Origin: Basidiobolus ranarum
Lineage: Eukaryota; Basidiobolomycota; Basidiobolomycetes; Basidiobolales
Direction: 5' to 3'
Assembly (NCBI GenBank): GCA_040143965.1
Contig: JASJQH010000039.1
Location: forward strand, 1-39,984
Length of the DNA stretch: 39,984 bases
Part shown: one piece after another, positions 11,085 through 22,160 of the stretch
Position numbering within the stretch: position 1 is the first letter of the stretch
Layout of the letters: the number at the start of each line of letters is the position of its first letter
Made by a program: the position numbers and the translations under genes
Notes under the pieces: generated by a model
The model's input: the letters and a program-made list of their open reading frames with translations, nothing else
Told to the model about the DNA's origin: nothing
Database searches by the model: none

Positions 11085-11200
11085 AATTTAGTACGAAAAG
11101 CAGGGAAATGAATTTTTTATGAACTAGCTGTTTCAAGGGCTCTTCAATGTTTTGGATACAAGTATGATATATATCAAGTAGAAGGACTAAACAATCAGTC

Positions 11201-11257
11201 AGTTTGTCGCGTTCAACAGAAGTACGTAGAAGAGAAGATGATTTCGCGACCGCGCAA
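11201..11257. promoter_or_regulatory. Candidate G1/S-type GCG elements upstream of the Csm1/Pcs1 gene
   Basis: About 120 and 165 bp upstream of the Csm1/Pcs1 ATG are TTTCGCGACCGCG (11242-11254) and GTCGCG (11206-11211), resembling E2F/MBF core TTTCGCG. They are isolated CG-rich words in an AT-rich region. Cell-cycle control would suit a chromosome-segregation gene, but this is a motif match only. Confidence 0.25.
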
Positions 11258-12332
11258 GAAAGTTGAATTCTAAAAATTGGATCCAAATATTGATCTTTAA
11301 TTGGCAACATAAATAAGATATAAACCAATAACAATGGCCATCTGTATCTATTTAGAGGATTTTTCAAGCTCTCTACTAAGCAATATTATTTACATCCAAG
11401 GTTTGAAAATAATCGTGTATATCTTCACCAATTATCTTCACCGATATTCGATTTGACTATATGCACATTATGCTATTTGAATATAGTGAGCATAGGATTA
11501 GGTTGAATATCTCGTTTCTCATTTTATTCCGGCGCTAGTTGGGATGTTATCGTGATTATAGTTCAAGTCCCGACTTTACATTCGACGCTTAACTTATTAT
11601 CAAGACACAAGTAACTGGTAAAATATGAGAAAATTATCCCACAAGCTATGGAGTTTAATTTACGCCATGATATGTACATTCGAATTGCTTTCGAGCAGGT
11701 CCTATATTCCATTTGATAGAATAGTCATATTGGAATGCACTAAAGACAAAGAAAAGAAATTCAAACACATATGACAAAACTAACCTCAATTTGACAATGA
11801 ATGAGCTCTTGAAGCTACAAGGAAATTTTGGACTATGTATCGAGGTAATGTAGTGGCGAAAGTTACTTTTGAAACAGAAGACAGCCTTGGCTGTGAAGTA
11901 TTTGTATGAGACTGAAACTAATGCGCAGTAAATTAAATATAGTAAGTAGAGAAAGTTACTATTGACGAAGAAAGGAATGTAGCTAGCGGACCATAGATTT
12001 CCCAAATCTGCAGGTAAATCAATTCAGCTATCAAGATAAGTTTGTCATTAGGAACAGAACAGGTATGCTGATCAACTCTTGTGGATGGGAGCGAGGAGGG
12101 AACGCTGGGCATAGATGGTAATCTCATATACCAATTTCATCAACCAACACAGCAGTTAATATATTAATCAACTAGCATGCAGTTAATACAATATTGATAT
12201 ATTAAATCCATATATATCTGAATCAAGTTTGATATCTCAGCACATGTAGCAATCTTCAACCTGTGTTAAATCAGTCAACTCGTTTTTAAAGATGATTACA
12301 TCTAGGTTCACCAGATTGCTCACAAGTGGAGG

Positions 12333-12407
12333 TATAGGTTGCCGAAGTGGGATTACCATGCGAGGGTATATATACATATATAGGTTGACGAAGTGCATTA
12401 CCACTGG
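12333..12407. repeat. Imperfect direct repeat, two copies
   Basis: TATAGGTTGCCGAAGTGGGA (start 12333) recurs as TATAGGTTGACGAAGTGCAT (start 12379), each followed by TTACCA or a near match, with a TA-rich spacer between. Copy divergence is a few bases in ~29. Function unknown. Confidence 0.6.
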
Positions 12408-13084
12408 TATATGGTCACCTGCGTAGACCAATGGTGAGTCGTGATTTCACCAAGTTTGGTTCTGCCTGGTTGGTCACAGTGAGTTCATCGTTTGGCTTAG
12501 ATCTTACTAATTTTCATTACGGAAGTAGCTAAAAATGGAAAATCACATTGACACAGCAACAATTCCCTCACCACATATGGCGATGACGCTTCATAGCGAT
12601 ACAGTGGCCAATCACCGAGGAGGCTCGAGTAAGATCTCATCAGGCACAAACATCTTCAAGTTTAGCTTGAAGACATAATAGGTTGGGGTTACTGGAGGTG
12701 AGCCCATTGGATACCTCGAAGCCGATCAAGGACGAGATAAACTTGTCGTTAAGCAAACTTCGCTTTCATTTAGACAACACTTAGAGGACGCAACGCTCCA
12801 GCATAGGAGCTTTAGTATGAGAACTTGCATATAGTTGCATTCACAGTGATAGCCAGCATCTGTGAAGCATAATCAACGAATCAGCAGGTTCTCAAGGGCT
12901 GCACTAAATGTAACAGACACATCTTGCTTACACTAATAATAGAACAATCGCTCTTATTCTAGGTCACCCCAGTGTTTTGTCATCACAATCCTGAGATAAG
13001 CAAATGAGGTTAGAATTTCAACTGACAAGCGTCAACTGAGCCTAAATATGTCGATTCCTTCTGTCTGATGGTGACCAAGAGTGT

Positions 13085-13135
13085 GATGGCAGCCAAGGAT
13101 TCAAGAAATAATGCGATGGCAGCCAAGGACTCAAG
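13085..13135. repeat. Partial tandem repeat (30-bp unit, 1.7 copies)
   Basis: GATGGCAGCCAAGGATTCAA begins at 13085 and again, with one change (GGACTCAA), at 13115. This looks like a local duplication in the gene-poor region. Confidence 0.65.
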
Positions 13136-13706
13136 TGTAGCTGAAATAATGCTGGAATGGTGCTGCACTGAAGCTGGAATATGGCTGATATACAATGGCA
13201 GTAGTTTTGCTGGTCTGCCTTGACAAGCATCATTCGTTGGCTGCACCTCCTTACCTATTGCTGCTTACTGTTATTGTTTTCTTACCTCCTCTCTACCACT
13301 CATTCGCTGCCCTGTCCAAATGCCTGTTTCATACCCCAGCGGGATTGGTAGCGCTTCACCCTGATCTAGCCCTCGAATAAACATACCTTTATCTCCGTAA
13401 ACATTAAACAACATTAAATTGAATACCCGTCTATATGTATGGATTCAATTATTGCTTAATTAAAAAGAATCATCAAATTGACCATCTCACTTATCTTTCC
13501 ATATACGGTAATTGGCGAGTGGGAAGTCTATTCGCTCGTCATTGTCGCATATTGTAACTTTTTCTCAGAAAATCTCCTGTGCTTATATATTAATGGGAGA
13601 GATCTCTAGCTAATTTGCTTATTTTGGGTTTTGCTAATTCTTCTCCTCTTCTTGACTTCGTCGTTCCTTCTCATTACTTCCTTCGCTCAATTTTCAGTAT
13701 AGACAT

Positions 13707-15718
13707 ATGAGTGGGAACGAAGCCAACTATTGGAACCTCCTTCATTTATGTCGGTCTGTTCGCTTAGTGCAGGAGGACGACTTTTTAAGACTTTCAGAAT
13801 GGACTGATACTCCTTCTTTACCTTTACATGGCGACAGCCACTCTCAAAATAATAATAATAGCCCATTTTCTAGAAGTAATGCAAGAGGCAGGGCCACTTC
13901 AATTTCTTTACAAACCTCTGGGCCTACTTTTCAACTTACGTTTAAAGATAATGAAAGTATCGAAAAAAAGAGGGCTGATGGCCCAGTCCATGGTTTCTTC
14001 TCTAAAGAGGGCTCTCAGTTTCAATCTTTTGATATACCCCCCACCACTAAAATCCCTTTCTTGGACGAAAAAATCGATCCCAAACGGAAACAATATCGAA
14101 TTCTGGCTTTGTGGCCTTTACCTACAGTTACCCGTCACCTCATCCTACTCTCGCTCATCCTCTCATTAGTCAATACATTTGGTTTACTTACGGCAAAAAC
14201 TTGCTCGGCACCCTCCTTTGTTCTTTATCGTAAAGAGTATATCAGCTTGTTTTTGTCCCCATTTCTCATCCCTTTCACTCCTATCGGGCTTCTCATCGCC
14301 GGACTTAATTTCCTTACTCTGGGTCTTTTTGAAGAGTCTCTGTCCCACTTCTTGGGTGGTACCAAGCGTTTCCTGATCACTTTCATTGGTCTATTGTTCG
14401 GTGTTACTATAACTAGACAGTTCGTTGGTTACTTCTTTTCGCGCAGTACTGGCTGGGCCCTCCCCATGCTTTTCTTTAGTGACTCTTTACACGAGTGTAG
14501 TCAAGGTAAACATTTGATAAGATAGACCAGGATTGATGCATGAATACTGATATATATTTTAATTTAGGGATGTCTCCGTTTTTATTCTCCATGCTGGTAT
14601 TTCAGTCGGTGAATCTTCATGATAAGTACATCCTTTACTATGGTGATCAAGTCGACACACGTATCAAAGTACCGAAAGTTTGGATTCAACTGTCTCTGTG
14701 TATGTTGAACTTTCTACCCAAGAACTCCTTTTGGTGGAGTGCTAGCGGACTTTTCGTCGGTTTTGTCGCTACAATGAGATCTTATTACGTAGTCAAGCGT
14801 CAGAAAGTGACAAGACATTTCCCCAATGCATTGAAGAATTTCTCCACCGTCTACCTTAAGCAACTCTTTGTTAAAGCATTTAAGCGATGTGCATATGTTC
14901 TGGGAATTGCCGCTGTTCTTCTTGTACTATGCAATGTCTTATATACTAGACCCGTTCCAGTAGATCCTGAAGCTCTGACCTCTATTAGCGAAGATCGCTA
15001 TTTGATGACATTCTTGGTGATGACCGCACCTCGTACCGGAGAGCCAGATTTCCTTACTAACACAATAGAATCCTATCTCACACATTTTCCAGCTGAACCT
15101 GCTCTAGAATCTTTCTACTCCAGAGTGCAGATGGTAGTGTACACACATTTCAGTAATCATACTGCTTTTGATAGAGCCAAATCGAAGTTCGAAAGCACTC
15201 GTAAAGGTCAAAGATATATCAAATGGGTGCAAGAGCCAGGGTTTGAAAAGAATCAACGTTTGCATTTCTCCAAAGCCATGAAGATGGTAAGTGAGACGTA
15301 CCAGACATCTTACATCGAGATTGTGGAAGATGACTTTCCCCTATGTGAAGACACATGGCCTGAGTTCCTGAGAGTTTTGTATCATGCAAACAAGCATGTA
15401 CCCGAGCATTGCGGTGCATTTGTTGGCACTGGTGGTAGTGGACTAATCTTCAAGCGCCCTATTGTCGAGAGAGCCTATCAACTCCTTCTCTCCGAAGATC
15501 CAGCAACCCCTCCTGATATTATCCTTCAAAACTGTCTCCTGGGTATCACCCCGCAATGCCAGGAATGCAGCCAAACATTGGTGATCTCCAAGAGTTTACT
15601 GATGCATCACGTTGGCTATAATACGAGTACAAGCGACTCCAGGGCCTACAATTCCAATGAATTCCAGTGTGGTTGGAGGCATCCTTTCAACGGCGAGCAA
15701 AGCACCATTATCGTTTAA
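13707..15718 (+). CDS. Rhomboid-like multipass membrane module fused to a GT-A-like glycosyltransferase domain
   Basis: Two exons (13707-14505 and 14568-15718) encode 649 residues. After a ~130-residue hydrophilic N-terminus come five or six hydrophobic helices with a rhomboid/derlin/UBAC2-like pattern: RKEYISLFLSPFLIPFTPIG, then LFEESLSHFLGGTKRFLITF (compare the Glu...Gly...Arg-Phe element after TM2 of rhomboid folds). The usual catalytic GxSG is not seen; SQGMSPF occupies the corresponding place, so it would be a pseudoprotease. A further helix (CAYVLGIAAVLLVLCNVLYT) leads to a ~240-residue domain: YLMTFLVMTAPRTGEPDFLT, FEKNQRLHFSKAMKMVSETY, and IEIVEDDFPLCEDTWPEFL. VEDD is a DxD-like metal/nucleotide-sugar motif, as in PGAP4 (TMEM246)- or MGAT4-like enzymes. 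It ends with GTGGSGLIFKRP and LLMHHVGYNTST. The specific substrate is unknown. The second exon spans both the last rhomboid-like helices and the enzyme domain, so this is one gene. Confidence 0.8.
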
Positions 15719-16816
15719 GCTTCAGTTTGCAAGCGCCAGATTTACCGTTAGCGCTGCCTTACAGCCTTCACTCACAGTTGGTTTAGTTTTTGTTCTCTTC
15801 GCATATTTAGTTTTTGAGCCACCATTTGTAAATTTAGTTATTTCTTTATTACAGTTATGCGTATATCATTATGAATTTAATCTAATATTTACTTTCAACA
15901 TTATGAGGAAATATTTTATGTACACTTAACTCCTCATCCGATATTTCCTTTTCCTCTCGACGCATGCACCCCCTCCCTAATTCACTTCATCATATATCCT
16001 TTTATTTATTCCAATCGTCAGTCAAGATAAACTCGTTTCCGCACCTCGAATTCCTTTTCCACTCTTCTCAATAAATGCTTTTATGAAGGTAGCGCAGTAC
16101 CATGCTCAGTTAGTATAGTGTGACATTGATGTAACATTGATGTGATTAACGTCCATGCCAGCCAATGGAATCTATTCTTGGCATCTGGAAAATGAGCAAC
16201 TTATCCACAAGTAATTGGCTTCAGTGGATATTACTGGTCGTTCATTATACACAGCTGGATTTATGGTGGGTTTGTAACATTTCACTCGTTTCATGGCAAG
16301 TACATATATCCTTATTCACTTATCTCACCTCAACAGCATCAGATTTAAGCTCAGCATAGAGTAACGATTGGGGTAGGTTCGGTTCAAACAACCAAGTTAC
16401 ATATTCGTAAGGAGTGGGCAGATATCTTTATTTGTTAAAGTTACTCAATTTATTCAGCCATGTTTCAAATTCATTAACTTACTTGTTTGCACTCTATCTA
16501 CATCTACAATTACGAACGGTAGCTTGGGTATGTTGCAATCGGAGGTAATTTGGGAACTGGGGTGGATAGGGTATGGGACAATGTGGGTGGTAAGTTACAT
16601 GGTACTATTCTGAGTGAAGGTAAGCCTGTAAATGAGGTATTACATGAATCTTCTATTTCTTATCAGAAAGCTCCAAAGTCAGCCATACTTGTATTGTAGT
16701 CAGTTGCAACAGCTAAAGGTCTTCCAAAATCCCACTTTGGCGTAGTAATAATGTCCTAATGGAAACTCCAGTCTACAAATTGGATGGATAAGTTGTATCT
16801 CTTCTCAGCCGGACTG

Positions 16817-16884
16817 TCACATCAATTACTTGGAAATGTCTCGTAAACTATCACATCAATTACTTGGAAATGTCTCGTAAATTT
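16817..16884. repeat. Tandem duplication, 34-bp unit x2
   Basis: Unit TCACATCAATTACTTGGAAA... is identical in both copies over the first 31 bases and differs only at the end. Near-identity implies a recent duplication. Confidence 0.85.
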
Positions 16885-16920
16885 CATGTTACGTGCTGTG
16901 ACTAGGTGAATCATGGATTC

Positions 16921-16956
16921 TAGACTGGTTGTGAAGAGTAGACTGGTTGTGGAGAG
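16921..16956. repeat. Tandem duplication, 18-bp unit x2
   Basis: TAGACTGGTTGTGAAGAG is followed directly by TAGACTGGTTGTGGAGAG, one mismatch. Confidence 0.85.
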
Positions 16957-17348
16957 GGTGTCACCTATAGAAATTCTTCTCTTTCATGTTGGATTGGATT
17001 TGAACCCATTCCTTTGGCCGTCTTTGTTGATCCAAATTAATTCATCTATTTTGATGAATCTGACTCACCTCCGAATGGTTCCTCAATGGTTCCTCTATTC
17101 TCTCGTAGATCGAATCAATTCATGAAATTCACCGAACCTACTTTAATTCCTTGAAAGTCTCAGCTAAAGGTCTCACTCTGACTCTATTAAATTGTTAGAC
17201 TACTGGACTCAGAATAGCTAGCAAGAGACATCAAATCGATCAACCACCATGTGAGTAAAGAGAAAGGTGGTGGTTTTAATTTCCAACAAAGTAAGAAATG
17301 TCCATTGACATTGTTGGATGAACTTAGGGTTAGAACTCACAAAGTGGA

Positions 17349-17356
17349 TATATAAA
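17349..17356 (+). promoter_or_regulatory. Candidate TATA box of the small Ser-Pro protein gene
   Basis: TATATAAA lies about 55 bp upstream of the ATG at 17411. The short leader between them (CATATCAACATCCTCCC...) looks like a fungal 5' UTR. The element argues that the small ORF is expressed. Confidence 0.45.
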
Positions 17357-17410
17357 CAACATCACGCTACCTTGTTCATATCAACATCCTCCCAATTCTT
17401 CATTAAAATC

Positions 17411-17722
17411 ATGTCTACCTTGTCAACAATAATAGTCGAAGACGCTGCTGCTTTCTATTCTCATATCATGTCTCGTAGACCAAATCCAATCGAATCTGAG
17501 GTGGAAACCATCCCTTCTCCTTCTCCCTCTCCATCGCCATCTCCCTCCCCTTCCGCGAAAAGAGTGGGCAATCATTGGAGTTACCAATTTCAATCGGACG
17601 AAATACTGGAGATTGCTGAGGTTTATTATGAAAACAAAAAAACTATCCGCTGTGAGTTTGATGTAGCCAGAAATCTTACGAGATATCTTAAGCGTAGAAC
17701 TCCCGGTCTCTCCCAATATTGA
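17411..17722 (+). CDS. Small hypothetical protein with Ser-Pro repeat
   Basis: A single-exon ORF of 103 residues, not a recognised family. The N-terminal ~30 residues (MSTLSTIIVEDAAAFYSHIM...) are mildly acidic. A run of seven Ser-Pro pairs (about residues 35-48) follows, then a charged C-terminal part (SYQFQSDEILEIAEVYYENK, RNLTRYLKRRTPG). The open frame extends upstream to 17318, but the inner ATG lies about 55 bp after a TATA element and is preferred. AATAAAAAT at about 17831 could be the poly(A) signal. SP pairs could be proline-directed kinase targets or just low-complexity expansion; function unknown. Confidence 0.5.
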   Translation: MSTLSTIIVEDAAAFYSHIMSRRPNPIESEVETIPSPSPSPSPSPSPSAKRVGNHWSYQFQSDEILEIAEVYYENKKTIRCEFDVARNLTRYLKRRTPGLSQY

Positions 17723-17913
17723 GGAGTCATGATCATCATCAACATTGTAAATAATCCATTCTTCCATTCATATTAATCCGATATTTTCACGAGGCGTGTC
17801 TACCTCACAATATGCCTGAAATCATTAACCGAATAAAAATCTATATCTTGAACACTTCGATGGCTTTTTATTATTTAAATGTATTGAGAAATGTTTACTT
17901 GTCAATGTCAATT

Positions 17914-20900
17914 TTAAATTTCGATTTTTTGGTCTTTCAAGTAGTCGGTTGTCAAATCCTCGTACTCCTCTTCTTTCACCTCATGCTTAGCTTTGATCTC
18001 ACGTTCGATTCTACCAATACTTTCAGACGATAAGTCTCGAGTTAAATTCGTTGCTTTATCGTCACTATCATCGTCATCATTGAAGAAGTGGAAGGAGGCA
18101 TCCGGCGATTTTGGTGACATTATCCCGGCATGTTCTAACAGATCATCCTCGTAATAATCACTCACGCCGCTAATCACTTGTGTTGGCGGTGTGTTATAAA
18201 ACACCTCATCTTGTAACCATTTCTCATAGTTCAGCTTGAAGTTTTCATCCAATACTTCGTTTTCTGTTGAGTTATGCTCTAAAAATGACTCCATAGAGCC
18301 TACTGATGAATGATTGGGTTCTTCTGACATAGTGGCTTTTTGAAATATTTGCGGATACCGAACTTCGTTATAAAATGAAGTAACCGTGCGAAGTGATTGT
18401 TCTTGGGCCTAAAGCCGATCTAATTAATAGGTTTTTAGGGCAAAAATTACGATGTATAGAACCTTACCATAGCTTCTTCAACATGTTCGCTCCCTTCTAT
18501 CAAGTACATCCAATCTTCCTTTAATTCCGGCCGACAATACATATATACGGAGGTCACTAATTTCATGTTACCTAATCATCAATTAAGATCGTTTAGTCAA
18601 TTAAATAATCTCCAACATGATCATACTGATATCTTACTCTGTCTCCATTTCTTCCCCAGGTAGGGTATCTGACTCTTTAGAAACTTCAAAGCGTAGAGCT
18701 GGAGTTGAGGTTGGGTAACTTTTAGAATTCTTTTAAATAAATTCTAAAAAATTAGACCGAAAGTTAGTCAGGGAATCTAATATATTATCATGAACTATCT
18801 ACACTCACGGTTGATTTATAGGTAAGCACAGTGAGTAAAATTCGATGTTTCTTGCGTTTCGTTAGCTTTTGCAAGATTCGGAGCAGATTTATGGCAGAAA
18901 ACATGTTCCTCCAAGAGACAACCGCATAAGTTGCCATCTGTGGACGTCCATCTCCGCTTTTATAACTGTACTTGCTTTCATTCCTTCTCTGAGATGCGCT
19001 GATTTCTTGTTTAATCGAATTGAGGTTAAGCGGCAATGTTTCCGACGAGTACCTACTATATTGCATGAAACTATAGAATGAAATATCAATATTCACACAA
19101 GTGTTAGTTCTATCTCTTACTACAAGTGATAATAAGAGATTTACCTCATCTGTTTAATATCATTACGAACGCTAGTGGTTGCTGAAACATCTTGTACACT
19201 GAAGATTTTTAGAATCAGAAGTAGACAATTGGAATCAAGCAAAAGTTGACAAAAATGCTCAAACTTCAAAATGTCTAGATACAACTATAAGATTAATATC
19301 TCAACTTTAGAAGTCCTCAATTTAGATAAATTTACGTACGGTTTAGCTTATAATATTTCAGCATCAAAAGAATAATCGCCGAAACGGCTTTGGACATGAT
19401 TTCTTTGGTACGTATGTGTTCAATTGTTTCAATTGTTTTCATATCAAACGCTTCAAGATCGTATTTTCCGGCGGTAAATCCTTCATTCACGTCAAGTAAG
19501 TCATTCAAGTAGACACCGATCATATCATATAATAGTGGTATACTAACCTTCCGTAGATGAAGACATGTCGGGTCGATTGGGCAAATCGTCACCATTTTTG
19601 GAGTTGTTGTTGCCACTAACGCCGGTAATGGTAGCTAGTAACATTTTAAGTAAAAAAACCACCACATTTTGAGCCATAGGTAAAGTCGATGTCTAAATAC
19701 AACTAGAGTTAGCGAAATAAGGATAAAGATTAGCTCTCAAGATGTTCTCACGTATAGAGCTTCAATTCTAGTTAGAATCTTCCTTGCTTCCTGAATCTGA
19801 TCTTCTTCATCTTTAATGGAGTTCTCATTTTGCTCTGAAGTTGACTTCACATTAACCTTCCAAGCTGTGTCATTTAATTGATCCATATATTCCGTGAACC
19901 GTTCATCTTTCTCTAAAAAGCCTCTTTCGTACCTACGTACGAGTTCCGTTTCCTTATGCATTTGAATCATGCCAGGACTAATGTACATAAATTTTTCGTA
20001 TGTTTCTTTAGCCTCTAATATAGAGTCAGGTACGGCTGGTGACTCATAAGATAACGGCAGTACGAAAGGTTGATTATGTGAATCTTTTTTCGTTGATCCG
20101 TAAGAAGGCTCGAATTGATGTATTAAAGGATTTTCCTCTGCGTCAGAGAAGAAAGATGGAAATTTGAGGGATGTGTCGAAACAAAAGTGATGATAATCAA
20201 ACGGAGTGGTCTTCGGCTTGTGTGCTGTTGAGTTTGATAAAGATCAGTTGCTCAGTGGTTTCTGAAGTTATAGCATATTTATGTTGCTGAATTAAACCTA
20301 CGTTGATTATAATACAAAGGTAAATTATTAAGCCACCAAGCATAGCTAGTAATGTTTTCCAAACTACAAGAACAAGCTTGGAAAATGTTAAACTTTGACA
20401 GATTTTAACTACTTAATTAGTACGTTGAATGGAAATCAGCTTACCTTTTTTACACAATAATTGCGCCCATTAGTGAATTTTATTGCCGGAAGTATTTTGA
20501 ACAGAAACTCTAGGATTGGAGTATCCAAGGCGGCTGAAAAGTTCAAAGAAAGTGTTACCATTTTATGTTTTAGAAAGTAAGCATTAAACAAATGTATACC
20601 TAGCTCATCCCCAAATTTTTTCTCTCCACAATGTGTCTCAACGAGAAAGTAGATTAACGTTAGATATAGTTCTAATTCACTATGAGCTTGGCCGATCTCT
20701 TCTAACCACTTCACATCCTCTTTGGAATCAACTGGATCTGGACGTGCATCACTTACTTGAAAGTTTAGGCGACTATCAGACGTAAAGTTATGATCTGTCA
20801 AACTCTTACCGAATTTGTTCGTAATTAGAATAAGCAAGCTTCAATCCTTGATAAAAGCTAACTAATGCCCCGCAAGATCTTAGCATTTTGTTGTTTTCTA

Positions 20901-21553
20901 TTATCCACTTTAGATGTTCATTGGGTGTACTACATTCTCCAAAAGTACCTAGTAGTAGAGAAATAAATATCCAATTAGATATACAATCGTCTACCTTCTT
21001 TGAACGTGAGGTTCACTCACCTAAGGCAATATATTGCAATTCCTTGGCAGCCAGGTATCTAATTTCGCCTATTTTAAGTTCAAGAGTCTCTAGCAATACG
21101 TCAATATAATCTTTGCGCTCAGCTGAAGTTCTTTTCGTCCAATCTTGGGGTTAATTTTGAAAGGTTGGTCAAGAAGATATCCTAATAATCCATTATATTG
21201 ATGTAAAGGATGATTTCCATCTCTCGTTACCTGTTTCCTTTACTTCGTCCATAACATGTCGTAATTGTAGAGTAGCATTCATTTCACTGTACGAAAAAAA
21301 ATCGTCAAATTCTCTAGGTAGAGCATCAGTATCACCGTACGTGAACAGATAATGAACATTCTAAATAAACACGTTGGAAATTTTCGAAGGTTAAATCTTT
21401 ATGTTGGCTATTGGTTAATTGAACAGTAAGAAAAACCTTATTTTTATTGGGAACTTGGCGAATAACTTGTTTCAATTGGGAGAGAGTTAAAGAATCAGGT
21501 GGTAAGGATTTCTTACGCCGGTTGAATGAGCCTGACCTAAAAGGAAGATCCAT
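17914..21553 (-). CDS. STRIPAK complex subunit Far11/STRIP1 (N1221 and DUF3402 domains)
   Basis: Fifteen exons join in phase to about 888 residues: 21553-21437, 21360-21231, 21143-21021, 20948-20810, 20772-20600, 20533-20445, 20376-20337, 20224-19752, 19692-19548, 19480-19340, 19274-19145, 19070-18809, 18743-18638, 18571-18468 and 18408-17914. Exon 7 could instead end at 20316 (+7 residues). N1221 domain: HYLFTYGDTDALPREFDDFF, DWTKRTSAERKDYIDVLLET, GTFGECSTPNEHLKWIIENN, ELELYLTLIYFLVETH and LVLVVWKTLLAML. DUF3402: KEIMSKAVSAIILLMLKYYK, ILKFEHFCQLLLDSNCLLLI, SWRNMFSAINLLRILQKLTK and LQLYALKFLKSQIPYLGKKW. STRIP proteins scaffold striatin, PP2A and GCK kinases, controlling hyphal fusion, septation or TOR/Hippo-like signalling. 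The first ATG follows an open frame extending to 21637 without an ATG. The tail is acidic. Confidence 0.92.
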
Positions 21554-22160
21554 TTGGTTCACTTCACTTGGTTTTAGTGGTAATTGCAGAGAGACCTTTT
21601 TGGGTCGATTGAGTGTATGCTGAATATATTTAATCACATTTGAAAGGGTGATTAATTAGTTTGCTATTTAGCTTTAATGCTACTAAAACTAACGTTAAAT
21701 AACTGACGAATTGGAATCAATTATCAATCATCTACTGTTTATGCTTTTGGATGGCAGAGTTGTGGAAAGAGAATGAGCATTAAATATAAAAGTAAGCGAT
21801 ATTAGTAACCATACTTTGTTGCTGATTGCTATTAACTAAAAATGTAGAGGATTTGAAGACTAGGGGGACTAGTTACTTTATGTTTATGTGCCTACAGTGA
21901 CAATATCCAGGATATCATTTATTATCCCAAGTGGAAAAATATATTCTCCATTTTACAATAACAAATCTAAAATCAGATCATTGGACCTTGTTTATAAAAT
22001 TGAATTTAGGTGAAATGCAAATAGCGTTAATGTTCAATGTACGCTCTTTGTTTATAGACAGTCCTTTTCCTCAGTGTACATACAGTACTACAAACTCGTA
22101 ACACGTATTTTGACTCACAGACAAATCGTTTATCTTCAAGCTTTTAGAGTGTGTTGAAAC
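21554..22160. promoter_or_regulatory. Shared divergent promoter region of STRIP-like and WAPL-like genes
   Basis: A 607-bp AT-rich region separates the 5' ends of the minus-strand STRIP-like gene and the plus-strand WAPL-like gene, so both promoters must lie here. No strong motif was picked out; CGTAACACGTATTTT near 22099 contains an E-box-like CACGT. There is no ORF of note. Confidence 0.45.

Larger units (their letters stand above)
11085..13706. other. 2.6 kb gene-poor region with small repeats
   Basis: No exon chain with family similarity was found on either strand. Open frames are short, for example two overlapping minus-strand frames between 11655 and 12127 with hydrophobic translations that I could not join convincingly. 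Visible structure: an imperfect direct repeat at 12333-12362 and 12379-12407; a small hairpin CTTCAAG-TTTAG-CTTGAAG near 12656; and a partial 30-bp tandem repeat at 13085-13135. The last few hundred bases should be the promoter of the gene at 13707. It could be a long UTR, a non-coding transcript or decayed mobile DNA. Confidence 0.4.
15719..17410. other. 1.7 kb gene-poor region with short tandem duplications
   Basis: It contains the 3' region of the upstream gene (AATAAA at about 16070) and the promoter of the small gene at 17411. No coding chain was recognised. Two short tandem duplications lie at 16817-16884 and 16921-16956. CATTGATGTaACATTGATGTGA near 16126-16144 is a further small duplication. 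Short ORFs at 16165 and 16913 have no features. Confidence 0.4.

Noticed and set aside
11655-12127. Two minus-strand hydrophobic ORFs that might be exons of a membrane protein
   Set aside because: They overlap in different frames and I found no splice pair giving a convincing family match; kept only as a query in the findings.
13010-13246. Pair of minus-strand ORFs over the GATGGCAGCCAAGGA repeat
   Set aside because: Two frames are open over the same repeat, as expected for a short tandem duplication. I compared them with retrotransposon polyprotein patterns and saw no match.
17423-17767. 114-codon minus-strand ORF with Gly/Arg repeats
   Set aside because: It is the reverse reading of the Ser-Pro repeat in the small plus-strand gene, which has a TATA box and suitable leader.
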